DNA of 64,000 bases from Malaciobacter pacificus (GTDB lineage Bacteria > Campylobacterota > Campylobacteria > Campylobacterales > Arcobacteraceae): positions 1,674,001 to 1,738,000 of the forward strand of contig NZ_CP035928.1 of assembly GCF_004214795.1 (NCBI RefSeq), read 5' to 3'. Position numbers and translations under genes: made by a program. Shown in pieces: positions 7,653-16,024 of the stretch (position 1 is the stretch's first letter; the number at the start of each line of letters is the position of its first letter). The notes under the pieces were generated by a model, which was not told the origin of the DNA, did not search any database, and saw only the letters and a list, made by a program, of their open reading frames with translations.

Positions 7653-7821
7653 CTTAACTTTCGCACGTTAAATTGATTAAAATTGTAGCTAAATCTCCCT
7701 AAAACATTACTCCTTTAGTTAATAATCTTATCCTTGTTGACATAAAAATAATTTAGTTGTTTTTCTATGATATTTTTCTATTTTGAACTCTCAATAAAGC
7801 CCTTAAATAGGCACTTTTAGC

Positions 7822-7827
7822 TATAAT
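7822..7827 (+). promoter_or_regulatory. Probable -10 element of the transposase gene
   Basis: TATAAT at 7822-7827 lies 23 bases before the transposase ATG. AAAGGG at 7840-7845 is the ribosome site, 5 bases from the start. No clear -35 is seen at the right distance, which is common in this phylum. Confidence 0.5.
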
Positions 7828-7850
7828 ATCTATTATATTAAAGGGTAAGA

Positions 7851-9215
7851 ATGCAGATAGAATCCAAGATCATCGGTATTATAAACGATAAGTTAAAAAA
7901 TCCAATCTATGAAACATTACGTTTGTTAAATATGAAAACTATTTTAACCAAGAGCAATTTTTCTAAAAAAGAGGGAGTTGCTGTTCATATGGTTGTATTA
8001 CATTTTGTATATATGCTGGTTATGAATAAAAAAATATCAACCTTTATGGATCAAAGTAATGATAGTTTCAAAAAAGATGTATATTATCGATTACTTTCCA
8101 ATACTTCTTATAATTGGAGAAAACTATTATCTCTTAGTTCTTTAAAGATCTTATCACTACTTCATAAAGTGCAAGATTCAAAGCTAGTAAGAGTTCTTAT
8201 ACTTGATGATACTGTTGAAGATAAAGTTGGTAAAAATATAGAGGGAAGTTGTGACAACCTTTGGAGCAATAAAGCAAAGAGAAAAATCAGAGGTGTAAAT
8301 GTTGTATCACTAAACTATAGTGATGGTTATTCAAATTTTATGTTGGACTTTGCAATTGCTATGAACAGTTATGCAAGGGTAAAGATAGAAGAGTTTACAA
8401 ATATTATTGATCATCGAACCAATGCACATAAGCGAAGATTGGAAAGCTTAAAAGGGAAATCACAAATTGCTATAGAGATGATTAAAAGAGCAGTAGCTAG
8501 TGGTATATATGCAGATTATCTGCTTGTAGATAGCTGGTATTCTAAACCTGTATTTATAGAAACTATGAATGAACTTGGATTGCAAGTCATTTCAAGAATG
8601 GTAAACAATGACAGGATATGGAATTTTACAGGAGAGAAAAAGACCCTTGATGGCATCTATAACAAATTTAAAAAGCTTAAATCTATCAAGATGGGTCAAT
8701 ATGGCAAAAAGATAAAGTTTGAGTATTTTTCAACCATAGTTGAACATAAAAAAGCTGGTAAATTAAAAATTGTTTTTATAAAAACAAAAGAGAATTTAAT
8801 ACCAATCGTATCAACCAATCTTATACTTAGTGATGAAGAGATTATAGATATTTATAAAAGACGATGGGATATAGAACAAGGGTATAAAGAACTTCGTGAA
8901 CACTTTGGATTCGGAAAAGAAGAGAATCGAATCTATGAAGCTTTGATAGCCAGAATTACACTATCTTTTTTTACATACAATGTTGTTAGCTATATAAATC
9001 GTATCAGCAATGAACCTAAAACAATTGGTGGATTGTTTAAAGATTTAGAATGTGAACTTCATACTCTAGCAATAGCTATGCAAGCATTTTTAGCTATTTT
9101 AGATGAGATTGCAAAAATTGAAGAAGTTGTCAATAGAAATGAGGATTTTACAGCTATCATTGATCTATTAAGAGATGTGACTGGAAAATTGCTTGGTTTT
9201 AGGTGCGAAAGTTAA
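7851..9215 (+). CDS. IS4-family DDE transposase
   Basis: The 454-residue protein carries the cut-and-paste DDE triad: Asp119/Asp120 in LILDDTVED, Asp227 in LLVDSWYSKP, and Glu342 in YKRRWDIEQGYKELRE. The last stretch fits the Y-(2)-R-(3)-E signature of the IS4 family, with Arg in place of the usual final Lys. It is read opposite to the restriction gene it interrupts. Length and frame are intact. The last codons, RCES and stop, are encoded by the right terminal inverted repeat. Confidence 0.93.
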   Translation: MQIESKIIGIINDKLKNPIYETLRLLNMKTILTKSNFSKKEGVAVHMVVLHFVYMLVMNKKISTFMDQSNDSFKKDVYYRLLSNTSYNWRKLLSLSSLKILSLLHKVQDSKLVRVLILDDTVEDKVGKNIEGSCDNLWSNKAKRKIRGVNVVSLNYSDGYSNFMLDFAIAMNSYARVKIEEFTNIIDHRTNAHKRRLESLKGKSQIAIEMIKRAVASGIYADYLLVDSWYSKPVFIETMNELGLQVISRMVNNDRIWNFTGEKKTLDGIYNKFKKLKSIKMGQYGKKIKFEYFSTIVEHKKAGKLKIVFIKTKENLIPIVSTNLILSDEEIIDIYKRRWDIEQGYKELREHFGFGKEENRIYEALIARITLSFFTYNVVSYINRISNEPKTIGGLFKDLECELHTLAIAMQAFLAILDEIAKIEEVVNRNEDFTAIIDLLRDVTGKLLGFRCES

Positions 9216-11833
9216 GTTATTTTATCTATCAGTAATTTTAAAACTTGTTTCATTTCATTTACTAATAATTTATTTTGACCTATATATTTTATTCCTTCTT
9301 CTAATGTTTCAAATTTCTTAGGTTCTTGCCAAAAATCATAATAAAGCATCATAAGCATTAACTCTTCTGTTTTTGTTTTTATAAAATTTAAATCAAATTT
9401 ATTCTCTATTAATTTTAAAATAAATTCAAAATAAGTTATTGATTTTGATAAAAGCCATTTTTTTGATATTGTTCTTACTACTTCTATTTCATTAATCTCA
9501 TCATAATTTTTTATTTCACCAGCTTCATAACAAAGCTTTGTAAAACTATCATTTTTATATAAATTTTCCAATGATATATGATTTATTTTCATAAAATTAT
9601 CTATTGTCAAGGGCAAGATTGTATGATTTTTAAAATTCCGAATTTTTGAGATTAATCTTTTTCTTCCAAAAGATGTAGCTTTTTTTATATTATTTAAAAT
9701 ATGTTCTTTTGCTTTCTTTTCTAATACAATTGAGCAACCTAATGGTAAATGAGGAAATTCATTCTCTATTTCATCTTTTACTGAGTTTGTAGTTTTTCCA
9801 ATTAAACTTCTAAATTTACCTTCAAAATCATACTCATCTCTCGCATTTCCTACAAAATCAAGTATCGTTAAGCACTCTTTATTGTCAGCAAATCTAAGAC
9901 CTCTTCCCAATTGTTGTAGAAATACTGTTAAACTCTCCGTTGGACGTAAAAATAAAATTGTATCAATTTCAGGAATATCCACACCTTCGTTAAAAATATC
10001 AACTACAAAAAGATAATTAATCTCTTTTTTTAATAATCTTGATTTTACATTATCACGATTATTACTACCACTTATTAAATAATCAGCTTTTAATCCAGAT
10101 TCGATAAATTTGTCACTCATATATTTTGCATGATCTTGTGTTACACAAAAACCTAATGCAATAACTTCATTTATATTAGTTAAATATTCTTCACATTTTT
10201 GTATTATATCTTGAACTCTATTTTGTGTCGTAAAGGCATCAGTTAATTCACTTGCTTGATATTTTCCATTTTGCCATTTAATATTCTTTAAATCTACATT
10301 ATCACTTATTCCAAAATATTGAAATGGACAAAGTAATTTTCGATTTAAAGCTTCTGGAAGTCTTATTTCTGAAGAAATAACTCCACAAAAATCATCTAAA
10401 ATATTTTCATTATCCATTCTTTCAGGGGTTGCTGTTAATCCTAAAAGTATTTGTGGTTCAAACTTTTCTAAAATTGGTCTATAACTTTTTGCAGCAATAT
10501 GATGAACCTCATCTATAATTATAAAATCATAATAATTTTTACTCAACTTTATCTCATTTATATTATTTTGTAAAGTTTGAACAGAAGCAAAAACATATTC
10601 ATTTGAAGTAGGTGTGACACCATCAAACCAAAGTTCACCAAAATTATTATCTCGGAGTATTCCTTGAAAAGATGCTCTTGCTTGAATTAAAATTTCTTTT
10701 CTATGTGCAATAAAAAGAAGTTTTGCGCTACTATTTTGATTTTTAAATCTTTTGTAATCAAATGCACTAATTACAGTTTTACCAGTACCTGTGGCTGCAA
10801 CTACTAAATTTTTATATCTATTATGAATTTTTCTTTGGACTTGTAACTCTTCTAAAATTTCTTCTTGATAATGAAATGGTTTTATTTCAAAATATGTAAC
10901 TGCACTATTTTTATCAATAATTGAATCATTTTTCAATGCATTTTGAAGTTTTAAAGTATCTGCTTTACTAAAGAGTTCAAACTCTTTATCTTCCCAATAT
11001 GTTTCAAATGTTTTTTCAAATTTTTTAATAATATGAGATATTTCACTGGATGTAACTTTTAAATTCCATTCTAAACCACTTGTAAGTGCACTTTTTGAAA
11101 TATTTGAAGAACCAATATATCCAGTATGGAAGCCTGTATCTCTAAAAAATAGATAAGACTTTGCATGTAATCTTTCATTAGCTGTGTTATATGAAACTTT
11201 TATTTGAGTATTAGGTAGACTTGAAAGAAACTCAACCGCTTTTAAATCAGTTGCTCCCATATATGAAGTTGTGATAACTTTTAATTCTTTTCCTGAATCA
11301 GTAAACTCCCTTAACTCTTTTTCAAAAATTCTTATTCCGGACCATTTTATAAAAGAGACTAAAAAATATATTTTATCACTTGAAAGAATCTCTTTTTTTA
11401 TTTCACTTTCTAATGATACACTAGCATTACTACCTGTAAAAAGTTCACTTTGGGTAAGTCCAGTATAAGGTGTAATTTCTTTAATAAAACTATCAAAATT
11501 ATTAATTTTAGAATCTATTCTTGGTAAAACTGCTTTTAAAATTAAAGTATTTGTATCTAGTAAATTTTGTTCAAAGTTTTGTTTCTCAATTTCATCTTTT
11601 AATAAAAGTATTATTTTATTAATAAGATTTATCTGTTTTTCAATACTATCTTCCCCACTAATTAAATTTAATCCTAAATTTAATATTTTTGATAAATATT
11701 GTGTTAAAACTATTGAAGCTTCATTCTTATCTAATTGAGTTGTTTTTAAATAAAATTGATTACTATCTAGTTGATTTAATTTATTTGAAATAAAACTATT
11801 AATTAGTTGTTCATAGATACCAAACTGAAACAT
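9212..11833 (-). CDS. SauUSI-like type IV restriction enzyme (PLD nuclease + helicase), truncated by IS insertion
   Basis: The 873-codon frame is the 5' part of a larger gene. Residues about 130-255 are a phospholipase D-type nuclease domain with His223-Ala-Lys225 and GSSN (241-244). Residues about 315-650 are a superfamily 2 helicase with ATGTGKT (347-353), DEVHH (about 441), LTATPER and QLGRGLR (about 641). The remaining helical region leads to DUF3427, which is cut off. The stop is formed by the joined target duplication and IS end; only the last residue, Thr, differs from the ancestral frame. PLD-helicase-DUF3427 is the architecture of SauUSI, an ATP-dependent enzyme that cuts methylcytosine-containing DNA. 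Without the recognition domain it is probably inactive or unspecific. Confidence 0.88.
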   Translation of the reverse strand: MFQFGIYEQLINSFISNKLNQLDSNQFYLKTTQLDKNEASIVLTQYLSKILNLGLNLISGEDSIEKQINLINKIILLLKDEIEKQNFEQNLLDTNTLILKAVLPRIDSKINNFDSFIKEITPYTGLTQSELFTGSNASVSLESEIKKEILSSDKIYFLVSFIKWSGIRIFEKELREFTDSGKELKVITTSYMGATDLKAVEFLSSLPNTQIKVSYNTANERLHAKSYLFFRDTGFHTGYIGSSNISKSALTSGLEWNLKVTSSEISHIIKKFEKTFETYWEDKEFELFSKADTLKLQNALKNDSIIDKNSAVTYFEIKPFHYQEEILEELQVQRKIHNRYKNLVVAATGTGKTVISAFDYKRFKNQNSSAKLLFIAHRKEILIQARASFQGILRDNNFGELWFDGVTPTSNEYVFASVQTLQNNINEIKLSKNYYDFIIIDEVHHIAAKSYRPILEKFEPQILLGLTATPERMDNENILDDFCGVISSEIRLPEALNRKLLCPFQYFGISDNVDLKNIKWQNGKYQASELTDAFTTQNRVQDIIQKCEEYLTNINEVIALGFCVTQDHAKYMSDKFIESGLKADYLISGSNNRDNVKSRLLKKEINYLFVVDIFNEGVDIPEIDTILFLRPTESLTVFLQQLGRGLRFADNKECLTILDFVGNARDEYDFEGKFRSLIGKTTNSVKDEIENEFPHLPLGCSIVLEKKAKEHILNNIKKATSFGRKRLISKIRNFKNHTILPLTIDNFMKINHISLENLYKNDSFTKLCYEAGEIKNYDEINEIEVVRTISKKWLLSKSITYFEFILKLIENKFDLNFIKTKTEELMLMMLYYDFWQEPKKFETLEEGIKYIGQNKLLVNEMKQVLKLLIDKIT
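9217..9224. repeat. Target-site duplication, right copy
   Basis: TTATTTTA at 9217-9224 directly follows the right inverted repeat of the IS and matches 7645-7652. It lies in the coding sequence of the interrupted restriction gene. Confidence 0.9.
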
Positions 11834-11916
11834 TTAAGAGATCCTTTGTTAATATAGTTTTGTTATTGTAATTAAAAAACATTTAACATATGTTTTTTAT
11901 AAAACAAAGGTAAATC

Positions 11917-12147
11917 GTGAATTATAAAACTATAATAAAACTAAAAAATAAACTTGATGAAACAGGACAAATAGAATTTGAACATAGTAATCTATATTAT
12001 GAAATATTTATTAGCGATGATGATTATGTAATAAATATATACTCATCAAATGAAAAAGATGAAGATGATGAATATATAATTGAAAATATAGTTGATGGAG
12101 GAGTATATTCAGGAGATTCATTAGATGCTATCAAATTTATGTTATAG
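11917..12147 (+). CDS. Small acidic protein of unknown function
   Basis: A 76-residue frame starting at GTG (11917) with AAAGG (11906-11910) six bases before it. I do not recognise the family. It looks real: the start is well placed, it lies between other coding blocks, and the composition resembles a soluble mixed alpha/beta protein with an acidic middle (SDDDYVINIYSSNEKDEDDEY). It is divergent from the restriction gene across about 80 bases and might share its regulation. No toxin or antitoxin motif is apparent. Confidence 0.5.
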   Translation: MNYKTIIKLKNKLDETGQIEFEHSNLYYEIFISDDDYVINIYSSNEKDEDDEYIIENIVDGGVYSGDSLDAIKFML

Positions 12148-12160
12148 AAATTGTCTCAAA

Positions 12161-12325
12161 TGAGACCCTTAACTATATTTTGTGAGACCCTTAAAAAATC
12201 TGTGTCAAATAACTAGTTTACACCTCTAAAAAATCATCTAACCTTCCCTCGAAAATTATAACCAATTGTTAGAGAGTGAGAGTTTAGGCTAAAGATAATT
12301 TACACAGTTTAATTTACAGGGTCCC
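12161..12325. mobile_element. Paired inverted ends resembling an IS256-type element (relic or MITE)
   Basis: A left end around 12184-12213 (GAGACCCTTAAAAAATCTG onward) and a right end around 12294-12325, read on the minus strand as GGGACCCTGTAAATTAAACT onward, match imperfectly over about 30 bases. They share GACCCT, TAAA, CTGTGT and AAAT blocks. Only about 80 bases lie between them, with no gene. TGAGACCCTTAA also occurs a second time at 12161-12172. The end sequences look like those of IS256-family elements. I see no convincing target duplication, so it is probably an old deletion derivative. Confidence 0.4.
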
Positions 12326-12362
12326 TAATAACCATTGATTAATATTTAACAAATAATTTAAA

Positions 12363-12644
12363 TCAACATATACTTCTTAATATTTTTTCTTTTATTTCCT
12401 TTGGTTCAAAACACTCTCCATCAACTTGAAAAATCCATAACTTTTTAAAGTCATGTATATCTTCATTTTTTCTATGTATATGAAATTATAGTTGCTCACT
12501 TTTGTTTTTTAAGAATTGAATAAAATTATACTTCTGTTTAAATCTGTAGCATCTTTTAGAAACACTTTTCCTCCAATTGATTTATCTAAATTACCTCAAT
12601 TTACTGCTGTATGATTACTCTTTTGAGATAATTTTTCTATTCAT
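12363..12644 (-). pseudogene. Decayed open reading frame of unknown family
   Basis: On the minus strand this stretch contains protein-like segments broken by stops and frameshifts. The 3' end reads DFKKLWIFQVDGECFEPKEI and runs on to a TGA at 12363-12365. The same frame upstream has a stop after KYNFIQFLKNKSEQL, and another frame contains NLDKSIGGKVFLKDATDLN. I do not recognise the family. The rest of the 12148-12750 gap holds the IS-like ends and the radA promoter. Confidence 0.35.
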
Positions 12645-12745
12645 ATAATATTCACTCTTTTTAATTTAAAACATTAAAATAAAAATATTTAAACAAATCA
12701 ATCTTACAATCTGTCATATTTTTTATCCCTTTAAATTTTTTTTAT

Positions 12746-12751
12746 TATAAT
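12746..12751 (+). promoter_or_regulatory. Probable radA -10 element
   Basis: TATAAT at 12746-12751 follows a T-rich stretch, the usual form of sigma-70 promoters in Campylobacterota, 29 bases before the radA start. Confidence 0.5.
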
Positions 12752-12780
12752 TGCACCATAAAATAAAAAGGTTTGAAGAA

Positions 12781-14130
12781 ATGGCTAAGAAAAAATCATC
12801 ACTTTTTGAGTGTCAACATTGTGGAGAACAAAGTACAAAATGGCTAGGTAAATGTCCAAATTGTGGTTCATGGGATAGTTTTATTGAACTAAACCAAGAC
12901 CAACAAGAAGTACTAAAACAAACTGCAAAGGTAGTAAATACTACTTCAAAAGCTACTCCAATCACTCAAATAAAACAAGATGATGTTACAAGATTTTCTT
13001 CACACAATGATGAGTTTGACTTAGTTTTAGGTGGAGGTATTGTTCCAGGAAGTTTAACTCTTATTGGTGGAAGTCCAGGGGTTGGTAAGTCAACCCTACT
13101 TTTAAAAGTAGCAGGAAGTATCGCAAGCTCTGGTAAAAAAGTTTTATATGTATCAGGTGAAGAGAGTGCTGGTCAAATAAAACTGCGAGCAAATAGACTT
13201 GAAGCAAACAATGACAACATGTACTTACTTAGTGAAATAAAACTTGAAGAGATTCAAGATGAGTTACTAAGACAAGATTATGAAGTATGTATCATCGACT
13301 CTATTCAAACTATCTATTCATCAAACCTTACTAGTGCCCCAGGAAGTGTATCTCAAGTACGTGAAATCACATTTGAGCTTATGAGAAAAGCGAAAGATAG
13401 TGATATAGCTATGTTTATCATTGGACACATCACAAAAGATGGTTCAATAGCAGGACCAAGAGTACTTGAACACATGGTTGATACAGTTTTATACTTTGAA
13501 GGTGAAGCCTCAAAAGAACTTAGGATGTTAAGAGGTTTTAAAAACAGATTTGGTTCAACTTCAGAAATCGGTATTTTTGAGATGAGTGCAGAAGGACTTA
13601 TAAGTGCAAAAGATATCGCTTCAAAATTCTTTGATAAAAGCAAAGCCCAAGCAGGTTCAGCCCTAACAGTTTCTATGAAAGGAAGTCGTGCAATCATACT
13701 TGAAGTTCAAGCTTTAGTAACAGAAAGTACATATCCAAACCCAAAAAGAAGTGCCACAGGATTTGATGCAAATAGACTTACGATGCTTTTAGCCCTATTA
13801 GAGAAAAAGATTGATTTACCACTAAATCACTATGATGTATTTATAAATATCTCAGGTGGCATAAAAATCAAAGAAAGCTCAGCAGACTTAGCAGTGATTG
13901 CAGCGATTATCTCAAGTTTTAGGGATAGACCTATTTCTAAAGAGTCAGTATTTATCGGTGAAGTTTCTCTAACTGGTGAGATTAAAGATGTTTATTCATT
14001 AGATTTAAGATTAAAAGAAGCACAAGCACAAGGTATCAAAAAAGCAGTAATCGCTCAAAAGCCATCACTAAAACTTGATATCAAAACATTTGCAGTGGAC
14101 GAAGTTCCTAAAATGATAGAGTTATTTTAA
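12781..14130 (+). CDS. radA: DNA repair protein RadA
   Basis: RadA is a RecA-like, DnaB-like motor that helps branch migration in recombination. I take the ATG at 12781, giving 449 residues; the longer frame from 12751 lacks a ribosome site, while AAAAAGG lies about 9 bases before 12781. The N-terminal zinc finger has Cys11, Cys14, Cys25 and Cys28. The ATPase core has GGSPGVGKST, and the RadA-specific KNRFGS motif is present in RGFKNRFGSTSEIG. The C-terminal Lon-like domain follows (FINISGGIKIKESSADLAV). The stop codon lies inside a perfect 25-base palindrome. Confidence 0.96.
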   Translation: MAKKKSSLFECQHCGEQSTKWLGKCPNCGSWDSFIELNQDQQEVLKQTAKVVNTTSKATPITQIKQDDVTRFSSHNDEFDLVLGGGIVPGSLTLIGGSPGVGKSTLLLKVAGSIASSGKKVLYVSGEESAGQIKLRANRLEANNDNMYLLSEIKLEEIQDELLRQDYEVCIIDSIQTIYSSNLTSAPGSVSQVREITFELMRKAKDSDIAMFIIGHITKDGSIAGPRVLEHMVDTVLYFEGEASKELRMLRGFKNRFGSTSEIGIFEMSAEGLISAKDIASKFFDKSKAQAGSALTVSMKGSRAIILEVQALVTESTYPNPKRSATGFDANRLTMLLALLEKKIDLPLNHYDVFINISGGIKIKESSADLAVIAAIISSFRDRPISKESVFIGEVSLTGEIKDVYSLDLRLKEAQAQGIKKAVIAQKPSLKLDIKTFAVDEVPKMIELF

Positions 14131-14140
14131 ATAACTCTAT
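14116..14140. terminator. Palindromic terminator over the radA stop codon
   Basis: ATAGAGTTATTT (14116-14127) and AAATAACTCTAT (14129-14140) are perfectly complementary around a single central base. The palindrome includes the radA stop codon and ends just before the convergent thioesterase stop, so it can serve both directions. Confidence 0.6.
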
Positions 14141-14544
14141 TCTTTCCCTACTCTTTTATTAGCTCCACTCATAAGTCTATCTTCTGTTACGATAGCTCTA
14201 GTGTGAATACAAGTTCCTATAAGTCCCCCAGAATCTTTTGCTTCGATTTCAAACTTATATAGTTTTCCCTCCATTCCTACAAAAGTTGCAGTTGATGATA
14301 CAGTATCGCCTTCAAGTGTAGGGGCAAGATGTTTTAGACTAACTTCAACACCAACAGATAGCTTACCATTACCAAGTAGTGGTTTCATAGCTTTTGCAGC
14401 ACTACACTCCATAAGTGCAGTCATTCTAGCAGTTGCCATAACAGGGGGAAAGTTATCATCACTAGATATCTCAAGATTTTTTGCTAAATCTTTGTTTTTT
14501 ACTACATAATCAATAGTAGCTTTTGTACCTATTTCTAATTCCAT
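14137..14544 (-). CDS. Hotdog-fold thioesterase, FlK-like family
   Basis: The 135-residue protein has the hotdog thioesterase pattern seen in the fluoroacetyl-CoA thioesterase (FlK-like) family: a conserved FPPVMATARMTALMECSAAKA helix region, then VGVEVSLKHLAPTLEGDTV strands and a C-terminal GGLIGTCIHTRAIV. The glutamate in MECSAAK sits on the catalytic helix. It probably hydrolyses an acyl-CoA; the substrate cannot be told from sequence. It is a lone gene converging on radA. Confidence 0.75.
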   Translation of the reverse strand: MELEIGTKATIDYVVKNKDLAKNLEISSDDNFPPVMATARMTALMECSAAKAMKPLLGNGKLSVGVEVSLKHLAPTLEGDTVSSTATFVGMEGKLYKFEIEAKDSGGLIGTCIHTRAIVTEDRLMSGANKRVGKE

Positions 14545-14631
14545 AGTTTCTCCTCATAATTTGTCTTATTTTATATTTATAAAACTTAAAATCAAAAATC
14601 TCCCTTTATGTATAAATATGATTTTTTTAGA

Positions 14632-14637
14632 TACAAT
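14632..14637 (+). promoter_or_regulatory. Probable ybeY -10 element
   Basis: TACAAT at 14632-14637, after a run of T, lies 22 bases before the ybeY start codon, with AAAGG as ribosome site between them. Confidence 0.45.
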
Positions 14638-14658
14638 CGCGACATTAAAAGGTAGAAA

Positions 14659-15078
14659 ATGATTGAATTAGAAAATAATACAGAATTTAACTTAGATTTA
14701 AAAACTATTGAAACAATAACTGATACATTAACATCAAGAGATGTTGAATTAATTGTTGTTAAAAATGATGAAATTCAAAAATTAAATAGTGAACATAGAA
14801 ATATAGACAAAGCAACTGATGTTTTGAGTTTTCCTATGGATTTTGATTTTCCCAATATGCCCCTTGGCTCTATAGTAATCTCGACAGATTTCGTTGAAGA
14901 AAAAGCAAAAGAGTACGGACATAGTTTTAATGAAGAGTTTACTCTATTGTATATCCATGGTATTTTACACTTATTAGGATATGACCATGAAGTTGATGAT
15001 GGTGAACATAGAGAAAAAGAAGAAGAGTTAATTAATCAATTCAATCTACCTAAAAGTTTAATTGTAAGGAATTCATAA
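14659..15078 (+). CDS. ybeY: Endoribonuclease YbeY (rRNA maturation factor)
   Basis: YbeY is a zinc-dependent RNase involved in 16S rRNA 3' end processing and ribosome quality control. The 139-residue product has the diagnostic HGILHLLGYDHE motif, giving the three zinc-binding histidines (H-x3-H-x5-H), preceded by the family stretch TDVLSFPMDF. The antiporter gene begins two bases after its stop, so the two are probably cotranscribed. Confidence 0.95.
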   Translation: MIELENNTEFNLDLKTIETITDTLTSRDVELIVVKNDEIQKLNSEHRNIDKATDVLSFPMDFDFPNMPLGSIVISTDFVEEKAKEYGHSFNEEFTLLYIHGILHLLGYDHEVDDGEHREKEEELINQFNLPKSLIVRNS

Positions 15079-15080
15079 TT

Positions 15081-15998
15081 ATGGATATTTTAATTTTTAT
15101 TGTCTCTATGGGAGCTTTAATTTATGGTGCTGATTTTATTATTGAACAAAGTGAAAAAATTGCACTGAAATATAATATCTCTCACTTCGTAATTGGGGCA
15201 ACATTAGTTGCTCTTGGTACAAGTTTACCAGAAATGGCTGTGTCTATGTCAGCTTCAATAAAGGGAAGTGCAGATATTGCAGTTGCTAATGTTATAGGAA
15301 GTACTATCTTTAATATTTCATTAGTTCTTGGTGTTGTATTTTTAATAGCTAAAAAAATCTCTCCAGATAGAGACCTATTTGCAAAAGATTCAGCTTGGGC
15401 ACTTTTTCCTATATTAATTTTTATTTTAATGGGAATTGATGGGAAACTATCTATGGTTGATGGTATTTTATTTTTATTATTAATGGGAGCTTATTTACTA
15501 TTTTTGATTAAATCAAATCAAGTTGAAGAAGTAGAAGATGATGAAGAGGCAGAGTTTTCATGGGCAAAATCTATTTCATTATTACTTGTAGGATTTGTAT
15601 TTGTAATTGGTGGTGCAGATTTTGCCATTGATAGTGCTGGAAATATTGCAAGAGAGTTTGGTATTAGTGAATGGATTATTGGATTATTCTTAGTTGCATT
15701 TGGTACATCACTTCCTGAACTTATGATTTCAATAAAAGCAGCTTTAAAAAATAATGCAGATTTAGCAATAGGAAATATTATTGGTTCAAATGTTGCAAAC
15801 TTTACTATGGTTTTAGGATTAGCATCAATTGTAAATCCACTAAATGTAGATTTTAGTACATATTTCTTTGATATCGCAGCAGCTACTATTGTATCACTTA
15901 TGTTAGTATTTATAACTGCAAATAAACTTTATAATAAATCAGCTGGAATTGCTTTAATGGTAGTTTTAGCATTAGTAATTCAAAACACTCTAGCATAA
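15081..15998 (+). CDS. Calcium/sodium antiporter (YrbG family)
   Basis: An inner-membrane cation/Ca2+ exchanger of 305 residues with about ten membrane helices in two homologous halves. The alpha repeats are seen as GATLVALGTSLPEMAVS (about 39-55) and LVAFGTSLPELMIS (about 205-218), each carrying the GTSLPE ion-binding signature. An acidic loop (EEVEDDEEAEF) separates the halves. It lies directly after ybeY, and a stem-loop follows. Confidence 0.9.
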   Translation: MDILIFIVSMGALIYGADFIIEQSEKIALKYNISHFVIGATLVALGTSLPEMAVSMSASIKGSADIAVANVIGSTIFNISLVLGVVFLIAKKISPDRDLFAKDSAWALFPILIFILMGIDGKLSMVDGILFLLLMGAYLLFLIKSNQVEEVEDDEEAEFSWAKSISLLLVGFVFVIGGADFAIDSAGNIAREFGISEWIIGLFLVAFGTSLPELMISIKAALKNNADLAIGNIIGSNVANFTMVLGLASIVNPLNVDFSTYFFDIAAATIVSLMLVFITANKLYNKSAGIALMVVLALVIQNTLA

Positions 15999-16007
15999 AG
16001 CTAGAGT
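15987..16007. terminator. Stem-loop after the antiporter gene
   Basis: ACTCTAGC (15987-15994) and GCTAGAGT (16000-16007) form an 8-bp stem with a 5-base loop containing the stop codon, followed by ATTTCAAATTT. It probably terminates transcription between two convergent genes. Confidence 0.6.
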
Positions 16008-16024
16008 ATTTCAAATTTAAAGTT

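Larger units (their letters stand above)
7653..9216 (+). mobile_element. Complete IS4-family insertion sequence, 1564 bp
   Basis: The element is bounded by perfect 14-bp inverted repeats, CTTAACTTTCGCAC at 7653-7666 and its complement at 9203-9216, and flanked by the 8-bp duplication TTATTTTA. It carries one transposase gene, whose stop codon lies inside the right inverted repeat. A 184-bp noncoding stretch with the promoter precedes the gene. Because ends, duplication and transposase are all intact, it may still be mobile. I assign the IS4 family from the DDE motifs; the subgroup is not assigned. Confidence 0.92.

Noticed and set aside
7133-7666. Independent gene encoding a DUF3427-only protein
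   Set aside because: Its first residues come from the IS end and the rest joins in frame to the helicase gene across the target duplication, so it is a severed fragment.
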